Shown here in pieces: positions 26,428 to 36,020 of a stretch of DNA of 64,000 nucleotides (within the stretch, counting starts at the first letter, position 1; each line of letters starts with the position of its first letter). The translations under genes were made by a program, and so were the position numbers. Source of the stretch: Paenibacillus sp. SYP-B4298. Lineage in GTDB: Bacteria; Bacillota; Bacilli; Paenibacillales; Paenibacillaceae. The DNA is taken from the NCBI RefSeq assembly GCF_027627475.1, contig NZ_CP115484.1, positions 2,092,001 through 2,156,000 of the forward strand, written 5' to 3'. Under the pieces are notes generated by a model. It saw nothing but the letters and a program-made list of their open reading frames with translations. It did no database searches and had not been told where the DNA came from.

Positions 26428-27871
26428 TGAATTTGATTTATTGTTTGCAAGGTTGGAGTGGCCTTCTGGTCTTGTAAGGGAAAGGGCTTGCTTGGCAATT
26501 GCTGAACTTTTATGCGATCCAAGTGAATCAGAAATAACTTTCGCATATCTTAAGGATTGGATTAAAGCACAGAAGCTTGAGAGTATTTCCCTATATGGTT
26601 TGATAATACTTCACAAAGCTCGATCTATTAAACCAGATTTATGTTTTCCAGAAGACGTGACATCTAATATTTTCAAACCATCTATATTAACGAATTTATT
26701 ATTGATTGAACTAGGCATGCTACCACAGGATTTAAATCATTCGTTTTTTATCATGGAACGAGAAGAAGTGCCTAAGAGCCATGAAAAGTTTTTTGCAAGG
26801 AATTTGAAAGTTTATCCTGGTGCCTACATTGTTGAGAGAATAGATCAAAAAACTGGAAATAATTTTTCCGAACATTGGTTACACGAGTGGAGTAATATTG
26901 TTTCAGAATTAAACCTTAAACTTTCCAGAGAGTCCTTTAATTATTGGGGGAGAGAAGACTCAGAACATTATTCTGTTTTTGATGTGATGTTCAGTGAGAT
27001 ATATCGGTCAGCATTTTTAAGGTCGCTAGCTTGGGCCGTGAACCAACACGGCTTCAATCTCCATGAGGCAATTTTTTTGGCTTTAAGAAATTGCCCAGTG
27101 GATCTAGGTCTTTGGAATGTGAAGGTAGGCAATAAACCTGATGATTGGCCATTTGTAGAGAAACTTGAAAGTGAAATTGACACTACACCAAGTAAGATAT
27201 GGAATCAAGTTAATGAACTTTGGTCAAAGCAACAAACAAGTAAAAATAATTTAGTACATGCCAGTGGAATAGTTCATACATCTGATAATTTAGTTTATCA
27301 TCTTCAAATTATAGGAGTTTTACAAAAATGTATTGGTAAAGAGGAGCCAGACATCGAAGAGATCCATGATCACTTGGAAAGAGGATTTGGCTTCGGACCA
27401 TCAAAGCTAGTTTTCAATGGAAGGTTAAAAAAAGAGGAGATAGAAGGTATCCAGTCAGGTGATTGGCTTATTATGCCTCTAACTAAAAATATTTGGCCTG
27501 CAACTATTCCTCGTTGGCAATTTTGGAGGATGAACAGTATTTACCTTCCACATGGAGCTCTCACTGAGGAACCATTGGAGTATGAGTGTACTGAAGAGTC
27601 AATTCAAATATTAAAATATGGTGCTGTAATTGGCGAGTGGAAGGACTGGATGTATGGCTTCACTGAGAAGACAGAGGCCAATTTACCGCCGAATACCGGT
27701 AGCGTTCTCGATCTAAATAAAGAAATAATACAGTCCTTATGCGAGGAAATGGAAATGACCTTCAGTTGGCTTTGTAAAATATCATGTTTCTCTAGAGAGT
27801 ATAGTTATGAGAAATACAAAACAACTCATTTCTATGATAAATTCGGTGGAACAAACATTATCCTACCTTAA
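26420..27871 (+). CDS. hypothetical 483-aa partner of the STAND nuclease
   Basis: Starts at TTG 26420, inside the last codons of the STAND gene (eight-base overlap), with GGAGG upstream; coupling is therefore tight and the two products should be made together. The first 90 residues look like helical HEAT-type repeats (LVRERACLAIAELL, LYGLIILHKA). The middle (about 110-330) is mixed, and the C-terminal third contains several Trp-rich strands (GDWLIMPL, IWPATIPRWQFWRMN). I see no catalytic motif, signal or membrane helix and recognise no family. A terminator follows, so the operon has two genes. It could be an adaptor, a second sensor or a regulator of the nuclease. Confidence 0.75.
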   Translation: MTNEFDLLFARLEWPSGLVRERACLAIAELLCDPSESEITFAYLKDWIKAQKLESISLYGLIILHKARSIKPDLCFPEDVTSNIFKPSILTNLLLIELGMLPQDLNHSFFIMEREEVPKSHEKFFARNLKVYPGAYIVERIDQKTGNNFSEHWLHEWSNIVSELNLKLSRESFNYWGREDSEHYSVFDVMFSEIYRSAFLRSLAWAVNQHGFNLHEAIFLALRNCPVDLGLWNVKVGNKPDDWPFVEKLESEIDTTPSKIWNQVNELWSKQQTSKNNLVHASGIVHTSDNLVYHLQIIGVLQKCIGKEEPDIEEIHDHLERGFGFGPSKLVFNGRLKKEEIEGIQSGDWLIMPLTKNIWPATIPRWQFWRMNSIYLPHGALTEEPLEYECTEESIQILKYGAVIGEWKDWMYGFTEKTEANLPPNTGSVLDLNKEIIQSLCEEMEMTFSWLCKISCFSREYSYEKYKTTHFYDKFGGTNIILP

Positions 27872-27976
27872 ATTTTGAAGAGATTGGCAATTGCTAATTT
27901 ATTAGGTGATCCCAAAACTATTCCAACCAATTAGAGCTAACCACATTTGATACTTATTGAGACTGAATGGAATGAA

Positions 27977-28014
27977 AACCAGCACGCTTCAACTTGGGAG
28001 CAGCTGGTTTTTTT
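27977..28014 (+). terminator. terminator after the two-gene STAND operon
   Basis: AACCAGC at 27977-27983 pairs with GCTGGTT at 28003-28009, followed by a T-run to 28014. The loop is long (19 bases), but the position 105 bases after the last stop fits. Confidence 0.6.
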
Positions 28015-28100
28015 AATGAGAAAAATAATTCTTAGTCTATAAGGTTTAGTCGAGTTAATGACATATGTATAAAATACGGGTTTTGTGAAACAGTCTAACC

Positions 28101-28130
28101 AAAAAGCCAACGGGGAAGCTCCCCGTTGGC
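28101..28130 (-). terminator. terminator of the P450 gene
   Basis: On the minus strand an 11-base perfect stem (28130-28120 with 28116-28106) is followed by TTTTT (28105-28101), starting five bases after the P450 stop codon. Confidence 0.9.
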
Positions 28131-28134
28131 TTAG

Positions 28135-31100
28135 TTACCGATTGCTCTGGCCAGCCCATACATCCTTAGCATACTGTCCTTCTTCCTCCAGACGCTTGAG
28201 CCAGCTAGCCGATTCTTCGGCATCTTTGTTGTATATCCTGCAATACGCTTGTTGTAATGTGGCCTCGACATCAGGAGCCATTGTGCTTCCATCACCACAG
28301 ATGTACAGCTTGCCGCCTCTGGCCAGTATGTTCAACAGGGTTTCTGCATGCTCATCCATCCTATGCTGAACATAGCATGGCTTCTCTCCATAGCGGGAGA
28401 ATGCTGTATGCAGTGTAACAATGCCTTCCTCGGAATAGGCCTCCAGCTTTTCCCGATAGAGATAGTCAGAAGCGTTGCGGCAACCGAAGAACAGATGTGC
28501 TTCGCCAAGCGCTGCTCCATTATGCTTAAGGGCTTGACGTGCCTGCAGGAAGCCACGGAATGGAGCGACTCCCGTGCCAGGCCCAACCATGATGATTGGC
28601 ACAGATGGATCGTCTGGAAGCTGGAAGCCCGATGCCGGGGTCTGGACGAACACCTGCACCTCATCCTCAGCATGCAGTCCAGCAAGATAGCTGGACGCTA
28701 CACCTCGATATTGCCCTCTCCCGCTCCAGGCAGGTGCATCTACTACAGCTACCGTCAGACTCACTTCACTTGGATGCTGCTTGGGTGAACTGGAGATAGA
28801 GTAATATCTTGGCTTCAGCGGAGGCAGCAGCTCCAGGAAGCAACCCAACGGCAACTCGCATGCTTCATATTTCTCCAGCAAGTCCAGCATGGAAATCCGC
28901 TTGCCCAGAATCACGCTCCGGAATTTATCCTCAGTGAGCAACTTCTCCAACTCTCGCTTATGGGGCGGGCACACCGTCCATTGGGCAAGGGCCTGCAATT
29001 GTGCACGAGTGGCGGTCTCCTGCAGCTCCACACAGTGCTTCAGTAATTCCTGAACTTGAACAGGCTGCTCTAGCGGAAGATGGGCTAGCTTCGCTCCCTT
29101 GCCTTTCAGTACAAGTCTCTCTCCGCCGTGAAGACGGAATCTGCGAAGAACTCGATCGATATTCGCCTTGCTATGGTTAGGCAATACGCCAAGATGGTCT
29201 CCTTCAAGGTAGGAGAGCCCATCAGGCAGCCGAATCCCGATATGTCTTGTGCTACGGTCGCTATCTTGACCCTGCAGCTCCATATTAAACGTTATTCGCG
29301 CACTGACAGTATGATACATTCGGGCAATCGGGCTGATTGTTCCATCCGCTACGAATTCGATCTCTAAGCTATCAGGCTTGTGATTGAACTCGTCCATGCT
29401 TGGCATCTCCAGCCCAAAGGTATCCATTACGTTCTTCCATGTGTTCTCGCGCCAATCGTTAACTAGCTTCTCGAAATCCCCGCTAGCATCTGCTTCAGCG
29501 CGCGGAGACAGCCGGACAGCTCCCTTGCGTTCTAACTGCTCATCGATCCATCGCGGTACATTCTGGTACGTATTGAACCAGTTGCGGTCGCCGCAGCCCA
29601 GGACAGCATAACGAACACCGCTCAGGTCGCCCGCTTCTGTCCGTTCCAGCCAATGAACAAAATTAGCTGCATTGTGTGGAGGCTTACCGTTGTAGGTGGA
29701 CGTCACGATCAGCACAGCCCCGTCCGTCGGCAGCCTGCCCGCCCACTCATTCAATTCGGCCACTTGACTATTGAAGCCATACATTTGAGCAGTATCCGCC
29801 AGCTCTCTAGCAATCCCTTCTGCCGTACCCAGATTAGACCCATACAGGACAAGCAGCGATAATTGATCCGCACCAGCGATAGCTTGCGTTGAGCGTGGGT
29901 TGCCCTCTTTAGCTGAACGAGTCATATCCTCTGGTGAAACCATCGTTTTCGTACTCATGCTGGAGAAGGATAGTTGATGCTTGTCGGGGCGCTGCTTCAC
30001 GCGAATCTTCAAGTCCCCTGGCTTAAGCGTCAAGGTTTGCTTTACATCCAACTGGTAGTCCAGATAATCATCCAGCTCAAATCTCTGCAAGATCATTCCC
30101 AGAACCAGAGTTGCCTCATATAGTGCAAACTGCATCCCGATACACGCTCTTTCGCCATTCCCGAACGGCTTATACGCATGATAAGGAACCTTCGAGGGAT
30201 CAGCGAACCGCTCTGGACGGAACTCTTCTGCATCCTCGCCCCAGGCATCCTTGTCCCGGTGCAGTTGCGGCAGCACGATGCTTATACTCTCTCCTTTTTT
30301 GACCGGGTATTGACCGCCGATCACGGTATCCTCCTTCGCATACACATCAAAGCCTGGCGCAGTTGGCCATAGCCGCAACGATTCATCGAGAATGAGCCGG
30401 ATATACTTGAGCTGGAGTACCTGCTCATAAGACGGCAACGGATCCGTCAATATTTGATCCACTTCCTCATATGCCTTCCGCAGAACCTCCGGGTGATTCA
30501 GCAAGAAATAGATCGCAAAGGACAGCAACCCGCTCGTCGTCTCATGTCCAGCAATTAAGAACGTGATGATCTGATAACGAACATTCTCATCCGATAGTCC
30601 CTCTCCCGTCTCCGGGTCCTTCGAATTCAGCATGCGGGAGAGCAGATCGCTCTCTTCCCCCGTAGCGTTGGCTTTACGCTCCGCGATAATCTTGTCCACA
30701 AGCTTGAACATGGACTGAATATCTGCTTCAAATTGCCTTCTCGTATTAACCATCAGCCAATTCTGGATGCTAAGCCGTGAGCTCTTGAGCATCGCTTCAT
30801 TCAGGGAGCGTACCATGCTGAGGATGAAGGGATCATGTTGTTCTCTATAAAAGCTGTTGAAACGATAATTAAAGCCGCATAGTCCAATCGTATCCAGCGT
30901 TAAGCGTGTCATATCATCGGGAACATCAATGCTCTCGTTGGAATTGAGTCGCGCCCATTTCTGAACGAGCTGCTCAGCTATATCCAGCATCATATTGTGA
31001 TAGCCCTTCATCGCTTGCTTGCCAAAGGTGGGGAGAAGAATATTGTGAGCTTTGCGCCAGTTAGGCTCTGTCGTGTCGCTGGTAAACAGCCCGTCGCCGC

Positions 31101-31359
31101 CGAGAGCCCGCAAATTTTGAAGCTCGCTGTATACATACTTGTCAAACCGCTCTACATCACATGCTTCCTTCACCAACTGGTGACCAGAAATAAAAGTGCC
31201 GGTCTCCCCTAGTACAGAGAGCTGGAAGATTGGCCCATACTCCTGCGCGAGCTTGAGAATAGACAGAGATGGCTTGTCCTTATCGATTAGCGGCAAGTGC
31301 CCAAGCAGTCCAAATGCTTTGGGTTGAGGAATCTTGACCTGTGTAGTGTTCTTCATCAT
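28135..31359 (-). CDS. self-sufficient cytochrome P450 / NADPH-P450 reductase (CYP102A type)
   Basis: 1074-aa fusion that hydroxylates fatty acids near the omega end using its own reductase. The haem domain (1 to about 470) has the I-helix AGHETTSG, the ExxR ESLR, and the haem loop [10 protein letters not shown] with Cys406. A flavodoxin-like FMN domain (about 500-650, [13 protein letters not shown]) and an FAD/NADPH reductase domain (about 670-1074, RYYSISSSP and [12 protein letters not shown]) follow. Length and order match P450 BM3 and B. subtilis CypD/CypB. I start it at ATG 31359 (the next codon is also ATG) after AGAGGTGG; an ORF extension of 13 codons has no ribosome-binding site. A palindrome sits 47 bases upstream. 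Monocistronic. Confidence 0.95.
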   Translation of the reverse strand: MMKNTTQVKIPQPKAFGLLGHLPLIDKDKPSLSILKLAQEYGPIFQLSVLGETGTFISGHQLVKEACDVERFDKYVYSELQNLRALGGDGLFTSDTTEPNWRKAHNILLPTFGKQAMKGYHNMMLDIAEQLVQKWARLNSNESIDVPDDMTRLTLDTIGLCGFNYRFNSFYREQHDPFILSMVRSLNEAMLKSSRLSIQNWLMVNTRRQFEADIQSMFKLVDKIIAERKANATGEESDLLSRMLNSKDPETGEGLSDENVRYQIITFLIAGHETTSGLLSFAIYFLLNHPEVLRKAYEEVDQILTDPLPSYEQVLQLKYIRLILDESLRLWPTAPGFDVYAKEDTVIGGQYPVKKGESISIVLPQLHRDKDAWGEDAEEFRPERFADPSKVPYHAYKPFGNGERACIGMQFALYEATLVLGMILQRFELDDYLDYQLDVKQTLTLKPGDLKIRVKQRPDKHQLSFSSMSTKTMVSPEDMTRSAKEGNPRSTQAIAGADQLSLLVLYGSNLGTAEGIARELADTAQMYGFNSQVAELNEWAGRLPTDGAVLIVTSTYNGKPPHNAANFVHWLERTEAGDLSGVRYAVLGCGDRNWFNTYQNVPRWIDEQLERKGAVRLSPRAEADASGDFEKLVNDWRENTWKNVMDTFGLEMPSMDEFNHKPDSLEIEFVADGTISPIARMYHTVSARITFNMELQGQDSDRSTRHIGIRLPDGLSYLEGDHLGVLPNHSKANIDRVLRRFRLHGGERLVLKGKGAKLAHLPLEQPVQVQELLKHCVELQETATRAQLQALAQWTVCPPHKRELEKLLTEDKFRSVILGKRISMLDLLEKYEACELPLGCFLELLPPLKPRYYSISSSPKQHPSEVSLTVAVVDAPAWSGRGQYRGVASSYLAGLHAEDEVQVFVQTPASGFQLPDDPSVPIIMVGPGTGVAPFRGFLQARQALKHNGAALGEAHLFFGCRNASDYLYREKLEAYSEEGIVTLHTAFSRYGEKPCYVQHRMDEHAETLLNILARGGKLYICGDGSTMAPDVEATLQQAYCRIYNKDAEESASWLKRLEEEGQYAKDVWAGQSNR

Positions 31360-31405
31360 TAACCACCTCTTGAATAGAATGATTGGGTATGAAGTCATTG
31401 TACCA

Positions 31406-31429
31406 ATATGATATAAATATCTATCATAT
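31406..31429. promoter_or_regulatory. palindromic operator candidate upstream of P450 gene
   Basis: Perfect eight-base arms ATATGATA (31406-31413) and TATCATAT (31422-31429) with an eight-base spacer, 47 bases before the P450 start. CYP102 genes in Bacillus are commonly controlled by TetR-type repressors that bind long palindromes and release on fatty acids. No such repressor gene is adjacent here. Confidence 0.5.
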
Positions 31430-31629
31430 AATACTATTTTATATCAACTACTGTTGTAAATCAAATCGATCCACAGCTAAAGGGCTCGCCAATGGAAAGG
31501 GGTGGAAAAACCCAAAGAATGAGTGTATACTATATAGAGATCATATGTTCTCATCCACTTGCGTTACAGGGTCACATATAAGTGAAATGATGTTTCTAGT
31601 TTATGACTTACATTGGAGGATGGTATATT

Positions 31630-32430
31630 ATGGGTACTCATTCAGGGAGAACAAACATTATCGGTGCCGGAGAGGTTGGAAGCGCTATCTCTGTTGATAT
31701 GAACAAGAGTGATATACATAAGACAAACAGCATCTTTTGGGATACCAAGGGAAATGAGATTCTAGGAGCAACCTCGCTGCCCCTCTATGGAGCATTTGTC
31801 TCGGAAGAGAACTGTCAGCTCTTTGGTGATGTTGCAGGAAAGCGAGTCCTGGAAATAGGCTGCGGAAGCGGGCATTCGTTGCAATATCTAGGCGAGCGTA
31901 ATGTAGCCGAGTTATGGGGAATGGATCTGTCGCAAAACCAACTCGACAAGACGGAGCAGCATTTGACGTCATGCGGCCTATCCGCACAATTAGTCTGCTC
32001 CCCTATGGAAGAGGCATGTGGTATTCCTGAGCAATATTTTGACTTCGTATATTCGATCTATGCTATCGGCTGGACGACTGATCTTGACGGTACCTTCTGT
32101 CGGATTGCCTCTTACCTTAGACAAGATGGGATATTTATATTCAGTTGGTCACACCCGATACACAAATGTGTTGTAGCTGAAAACGACCGGCTTGAATTCA
32201 AAAAGAGCTATTTTGATGAATCCTGGTACTCGGTATCGCTTGGTGACAGTACGCTGACCTTATCGGATCGCAAGCTATCAACCTATGTGAATGCGCTGGC
32301 CAAAGCAGGGTTTCTCATTGAACAGCTCATTGAGCACTCTGATGAAGAAATGACGAGGTCAGACAGCGATTTCGCTAAAAAAGCCCGGATGCTTCCCGTA
32401 ACCTTCGTGATCAAGGCACGTAAACTATAG
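31630..32430 (+). CDS. class I SAM-dependent methyltransferase
   Basis: About 266 aa from ATG 31630 (GGAGG ten bases upstream); ATG 31699 is an alternative, because the first 23 residues look unlike the family. Motif I is VLEIGCGSGHSLQYL, the acidic residue after beta 2 is in WGMDLSQNQL, and the later VYSIYAIGWTTD and FIFSWSHP segments fit the UbiE/BioC-like class. Substrate unknown. It is divergent from the P450 gene and stands alone, so it need not belong to the NRPS cluster. Confidence 0.8.
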   Translation: MGTHSGRTNIIGAGEVGSAISVDMNKSDIHKTNSIFWDTKGNEILGATSLPLYGAFVSEENCQLFGDVAGKRVLEIGCGSGHSLQYLGERNVAELWGMDLSQNQLDKTEQHLTSCGLSAQLVCSPMEEACGIPEQYFDFVYSIYAIGWTTDLDGTFCRIASYLRQDGIFIFSWSHPIHKCVVAENDRLEFKKSYFDESWYSVSLGDSTLTLSDRKLSTYVNALAKAGFLIEQLIEHSDEEMTRSDSDFAKKARMLPVTFVIKARKL

Positions 32431-32601
32431 CCTGTTAGCCCTTCTTCTACGCACTCTCTTGATGTAGCTCGCTGTAGTATGCTGTTCGGAAATAATGGAG
32501 CTATAGACAATTCGTATGGGCATGGCCGCCGCTCGCTCGTTATGAACCGCCCAATGAATCCATGTGGTGCTGTCTACAGTTTGATTGCTATGTAAGCTTT
32601 A

Positions 32602-33060
32602 TTAGCTGTCATGTTGTAGAGCACCTCTCAATCGGGAGCAGAGCGCCTCCACTTCCTCTGCTGTACCCCGAACCCCGCTATAATCGCGAATAAGAGTCGG
32701 GTGCCAATAGGATGCGGGTGTGCCTGGATATCTCGGGATGAGGTGGATATGAAAATGGGGAAAGGCATCCCCATGTACAAAGCTGTACAGATGCTCAGCG
32801 CCTTCTGTGCTTTTTAATGCGCGGCCCAGCTTATTGGCTATAGCTCCTATAGCGCGCGCCTCCTCATCACTTAAATCGCCGTAGCCGGCGACATGCCGCT
32901 TCACATCTACTATCAAGTAGCCCAAATAAACCAAAGGATCATTAGCCCCAATATGTCCTGCATATACCCATTCATCCTCATAGATACATCCGCCATGAAC
33001 GTAAAACTCGCCCTTATGCTTGCGACAGATGAAGCAATCCTGTGAAGTCATCCTATTCAT
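32602..33060 (-). CDS. HIT-family protein
   Basis: About 152 aa. HIT proteins hydrolyse or transfer nucleotides from substrates such as AppppA. The His triad is HFHIHL (near 101-106 of this start), and the N-terminal Zn-type CFIC pair (near 9-12) is present. The start is ATG 33060 with GGGGAGGGG directly upstream; ATG 33051 gives better spacing. The gene lies 18 bases after the upstream hydrolase gene and is probably co-transcribed with it. Confidence 0.85.
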   Translation of the reverse strand: MNRMTSQDCFICRKHKGEFYVHGGCIYEDEWVYAGHIGANDPLVYLGYLIVDVKRHVAGYGDLSDEEARAIGAIANKLGRALKSTEGAEHLYSFVHGDAFPHFHIHLIPRYPGTPASYWHPTLIRDYSGVRGTAEEVEALCSRLRGALQHDS

Positions 33061-33078
33061 TCCCCTCCCCAATCAGAT

Positions 33079-33717
33079 TTATTGCATTTTACGCATTGAA
33101 TTGGGATAGAGGAGAGCCGCCTGCTTCATGTTCAGCACGCCTAGCTCAATGGAGGTTTCGATGTATCCAATAATCTGCTCCAACGTGAAGACTTGAAGTG
33201 TTTCATGTATAGCGTGCTCATCGTATTCCATATCTCCTAATACATCCGGGAGCATAGCTTCCACATCGCTGGGCGCAACCTCTGTTATAACAGTTAATGG
33301 AGAGCGACCGTTCAGTGTAGCTCTCAAGTCGTCTGTGATGCCATAGTATTCTAATAATTTTCCATTCAATAAGCGAAAATCATTATGATATAAATTATAA
33401 AATTCCTGATTTGCATCCATTCTATTTCTCAACCACGATAGATAGAATCCCTTTAACCATAGATCGTCAGCGATCAAATGAGTAAAATAACCCCATATAT
33501 ACGGGTGCTCTGTTAGTCGACTATATTTATATAAAAATCCTCTGTAATCAATGCTCCGGGACCCGTCTTGGTGATCGCCTGTGAAGAAATGGGATTCGTT
33601 CTTCGTCGTAACCGCGTCGGGTGCAATACTTCCAAACAAAAATGCAGACCGATCCTCCAATGATAGCTGCTCTGCAATGTGATGCGCAATAATGACATGC
33701 ATAATTCTTGATCCCAT
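33079..33717 (-). CDS. zinc-dependent phospholipase C-like hydrolase
   Basis: About 212 aa starting at ATG 33717 with GGGGAGAG upstream; the frame is open far beyond this without a start signal. The pattern fits the zinc-dependent phospholipase C fold: HVIIAHHIAEQ at the N-terminus, FGSIAPDA (near 28-35), a GDHQDGSRS loop, and WGYFTHLIADDLW (near 72-84), which together supply His and Asp metal ligands. No signal peptide, so probably cytoplasmic. The natural substrate of these proteins is unknown. It is followed closely by the HIT gene. Confidence 0.7.
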   Translation of the reverse strand: MGSRIMHVIIAHHIAEQLSLEDRSAFLFGSIAPDAVTTKNESHFFTGDHQDGSRSIDYRGFLYKYSRLTEHPYIWGYFTHLIADDLWLKGFYLSWLRNRMDANQEFYNLYHNDFRLLNGKLLEYYGITDDLRATLNGRSPLTVITEVAPSDVEAMLPDVLGDMEYDEHAIHETLQVFTLEQIIGYIETSIELGVLNMKQAALLYPNSMRKMQ

Positions 33718-33887
33718 TTCTCTCCCCACCTTCTGATTATAGCAACTCTTAATTTTAACCTTTACTAGAAGATATACCCATCCATAATAATACCCCAACG
33801 AGTAAGAAATTAAAACTCTTTCTTCGCTTTGCCTATGCTTCTCGTTTGAAGCTCCCGCTGGGAAATGAATCAAAAAAACCGCCCCAT

Positions 33888-33938
33888 ATGAACGGTACCC
33901 TCCAAGGTTAGATAAGTCTATACTTGGGGGCCGTTCAT
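33888..33938. repeat. 51-base imperfect inverted repeat
   Basis: Eight-base perfect outer arms (ATGAACGG at 33888-33895, CCGTTCAT at 33931-33938) and an inner near-perfect pairing (CCCTCCAAG with CTTGGGGG). On the minus strand a run of seven T follows ten bases later (33877-33871). It may terminate the NRPS operon, or it may be the joined ends of an insertion sequence, since the arms resemble IS ends in composition. Confidence 0.55.
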
Positions 33939-33990
33939 TAATGTGCGGTCGTCAGGCCATGAGAAATCGCCCTAGCGCGGGCTTGTTATT

Positions 33991-34686
33991 TCAGTAAAAC
34001 ACCATCGCTGCTGGTTGCTTCTCCCTCATTCGGAATTGTACGAAGGTGTCTTTCATTTGAATGGCGAAGTAAATATTGTTCTGCTGCAGGTAGTCCAGTG
34101 TCTGTCCGGGCGGAGCGCCGAATGAATGACCCGGATAGATGACCGTTTCTGCTGGATAGGCCTTTATTCGTTGAACCGAATCATACATCTGGCTCGCAGA
34201 GCCTCCCCACGGACTGCATTTGCCGCAGCCTTCCGTAAATATCGTATCGCCTGTAAACATGACACCCTCGGTATAAAAACACATGCTTCCTGCCGTATGT
34301 CCAGGTGTTAATATGCTGCTCAGCAGTGTCTCCCCCACTTGAATCGGGTCTCCATCGGTCAACGGATGTAGATTGCGGCAGTGGAAGGCATACATCTCGA
34401 TCTCCACTCGGGACATATACACCTGCGCGGAGCGATGGCGCTGTACCATCGCCGCTGCAAGATTGGTATGGTCAAAATGAGAGTGGGTAAGCAATATCGA
34501 GGTTAGCTCCACCTCAAGCCCGTTAAGGCGCTGAAGGATCGTATCCACCTCCCAGGACGGATCAACAAGCGCCCCCTGCCGCGTGGCCTTGTCTACTAAG
34601 AGGTAGCAGTAATTAATACTATGCACGGACTCGGTTCGTATCGGATACACCGTATAGCGGCTCGTCTCCAGCGCCTCCATGTGCAT
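33991..34686 (-). CDS. metallo-beta-lactamase-fold hydrolase (PksB/BaeB-like)
   Basis: 231-aa enzyme of the glyoxalase II type with the metal motif THSHFDH (near 67-73), a later GHTAGS (near 128) and GDTIF (near 145). PksB/BaeB proteins in polyketide clusters hydrolyse wrongly primed acyl groups from carrier proteins. Start ATG 34686 follows GGAGGGGGGAGATC. It is the last gene of the operon, 33 bases after the exporter. Proofreading of the assembly line is therefore the likely role, although a general hydrolase role cannot be excluded. Confidence 0.85.
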   Translation of the reverse strand: MHMEALETSRYTVYPIRTESVHSINYCYLLVDKATRQGALVDPSWEVDTILQRLNGLEVELTSILLTHSHFDHTNLAAAMVQRHRSAQVYMSRVEIEMYAFHCRNLHPLTDGDPIQVGETLLSSILTPGHTAGSMCFYTEGVMFTGDTIFTEGCGKCSPWGGSASQMYDSVQRIKAYPAETVIYPGHSFGAPPGQTLDYLQQNNIYFAIQMKDTFVQFRMREKQPAAMVFY

Positions 34687-34719
34687 GATCTCCCCCCTCC
34701 TTCCCCAATCGATGTGCGG

Positions 34720-36006
34720 TCATGTGATCCTGCGTACAGGCGAGAGCATCACCCATAAGAATGACAGCGTCAAGCCAAAAGCCGAGATGACGATGGTCGC
34801 ATACAGCCCGAGCAGGTTGCCGAGCAGACCGCCTACCAGCGCCCCGAACGGAATGACGCCCCAGACGATCGTTCTCATCGTAGCATTCATCCGCCCGAGC
34901 AGCTCGGGTGAGGTAATCATCTGCCGATAGCTGACCTGCGCAATGTTGTATACCGTGGTGCAGAAGGTGACCACAAGGAGTGACGAGAGCATGAACAGAA
35001 ACGCGAGCTCCTGGCTCCCCTTCGCTCCGATCATGAGCAACGCCCCGAGACCTTGGCCCAAGGACGCTGCGACAATGACTTTCCCCATACCAAAGCGACG
35101 AATAATCCGATCACTGAACAAGGAACCAACCAATGCGCCGATCGTTCCGAGAGTAATCAACAGGCCAATCACCGACGGACGCAGCCCAATATCCTGTGTT
35201 ACATACAGAACGAGAATCGCCTGCATCATATTGAAGAAAAAATTACTGGTGGAGGAGCATGCCGCAATCGAGCGGAGATGCCGATTACGGAACACGAAGG
35301 TGAAGCCCTCCCCCATCTCCCGCCAGATCGTGGCGCCGCTTCCCTTAACCCGCCTCCGAGCGGTCTCCTCGAATCTTGTCGTACATAGGAGCAGGCCCGA
35401 AGCAATGAACGAGAGCACGTACAAGAAGATAGCGGTCGCCCCCGATAGGAGCTGGGCGAGCACACCTGCGATGCTCGGCCCTGTCATTTCCGATAGCGAA
35501 CGACTCAGCTCCAGCTTGGAATTGCCGCCCACAAACTGTTCCTTGGTGAGCACATGCGGCAGCACAGATTGGCTGATAATAGCATAGAACGTGCTTAATA
35601 CCCCTGCCGTGAAGCCAATTATCCAGACGTGACCCATCCTCATGGAGCCAGCCAGAAACAGGATGGGGATACTCAACAGGACGGCTGCGCGCAGAAAATC
35701 CAGGATAATGAGCAATTTTCGCTTGGGCCAATAGTCGGCCCATACGCCTGCGAATAATCCGAATAACAGGAAGGGGGCATATTCCAGCGACCGCAGAATC
35801 CCCATCTGAAGCGGTGTCGCCTGCAGGAACATGACCGCCAGAAGCGGGAGAGCCATCATCGTGTTTTGCAACCCAAGATGAGAGATCGTCTGTGAAGACC
35901 AGAAGCGCAAGAAGCGGCTGTCTCTCCAGATGGATGATGCAGCAGGTGAAGGTGGTGCTGATGGCTGGTTCAACTGAAGCTCTGCTTCATTCATACGATC
36001 CCTCAT
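34720..36006 (-). CDS. MFS transporter, probable exporter of the NRPS/PKS product
   Basis: 428-aa permease with 12 hydrophobic segments and the cytoplasmic loop GVWADYWPKRKLL between helices 2 and 3 (family motif A). It resembles the MFS_3/EntS group of exporters often placed in siderophore and peptide clusters. Start ATG 36006 follows GGGGAGTAGAG, 14 bases after the monooxygenase gene. Export of the product, and so self-protection, is inferred from position. Confidence 0.88.
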   Translation of the reverse strand: MRDRMNEAELQLNQPSAPPSPAASSIWRDSRFLRFWSSQTISHLGLQNTMMALPLLAVMFLQATPLQMGILRSLEYAPFLLFGLFAGVWADYWPKRKLLIILDFLRAAVLLSIPILFLAGSMRMGHVWIIGFTAGVLSTFYAIISQSVLPHVLTKEQFVGGNSKLELSRSLSEMTGPSIAGVLAQLLSGATAIFLYVLSFIASGLLLCTTRFEETARRRVKGSGATIWREMGEGFTFVFRNRHLRSIAACSSTSNFFFNMMQAILVLYVTQDIGLRPSVIGLLITLGTIGALVGSLFSDRIIRRFGMGKVIVAASLGQGLGALLMIGAKGSQELAFLFMLSSLLVVTFCTTVYNIAQVSYRQMITSPELLGRMNATMRTIVWGVIPFGALVGGLLGNLLGLYATIVISAFGLTLSFLWVMLSPVRRIT

Positions 36007-36020
36007 CTCTACTCCCCAGG

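Noticed and set aside
33991-34686. PksB-like hydrolase as sign of a trans-AT PKS
   Set aside because: The single PKS module carries its own malonyl-type AT domain, and no free-standing AT gene is in the window.
34943-35587. Plus-strand open frame opposite the MFS transporter
   Set aside because: Shadow of a 12-helix permease gene; no ribosome-binding site.
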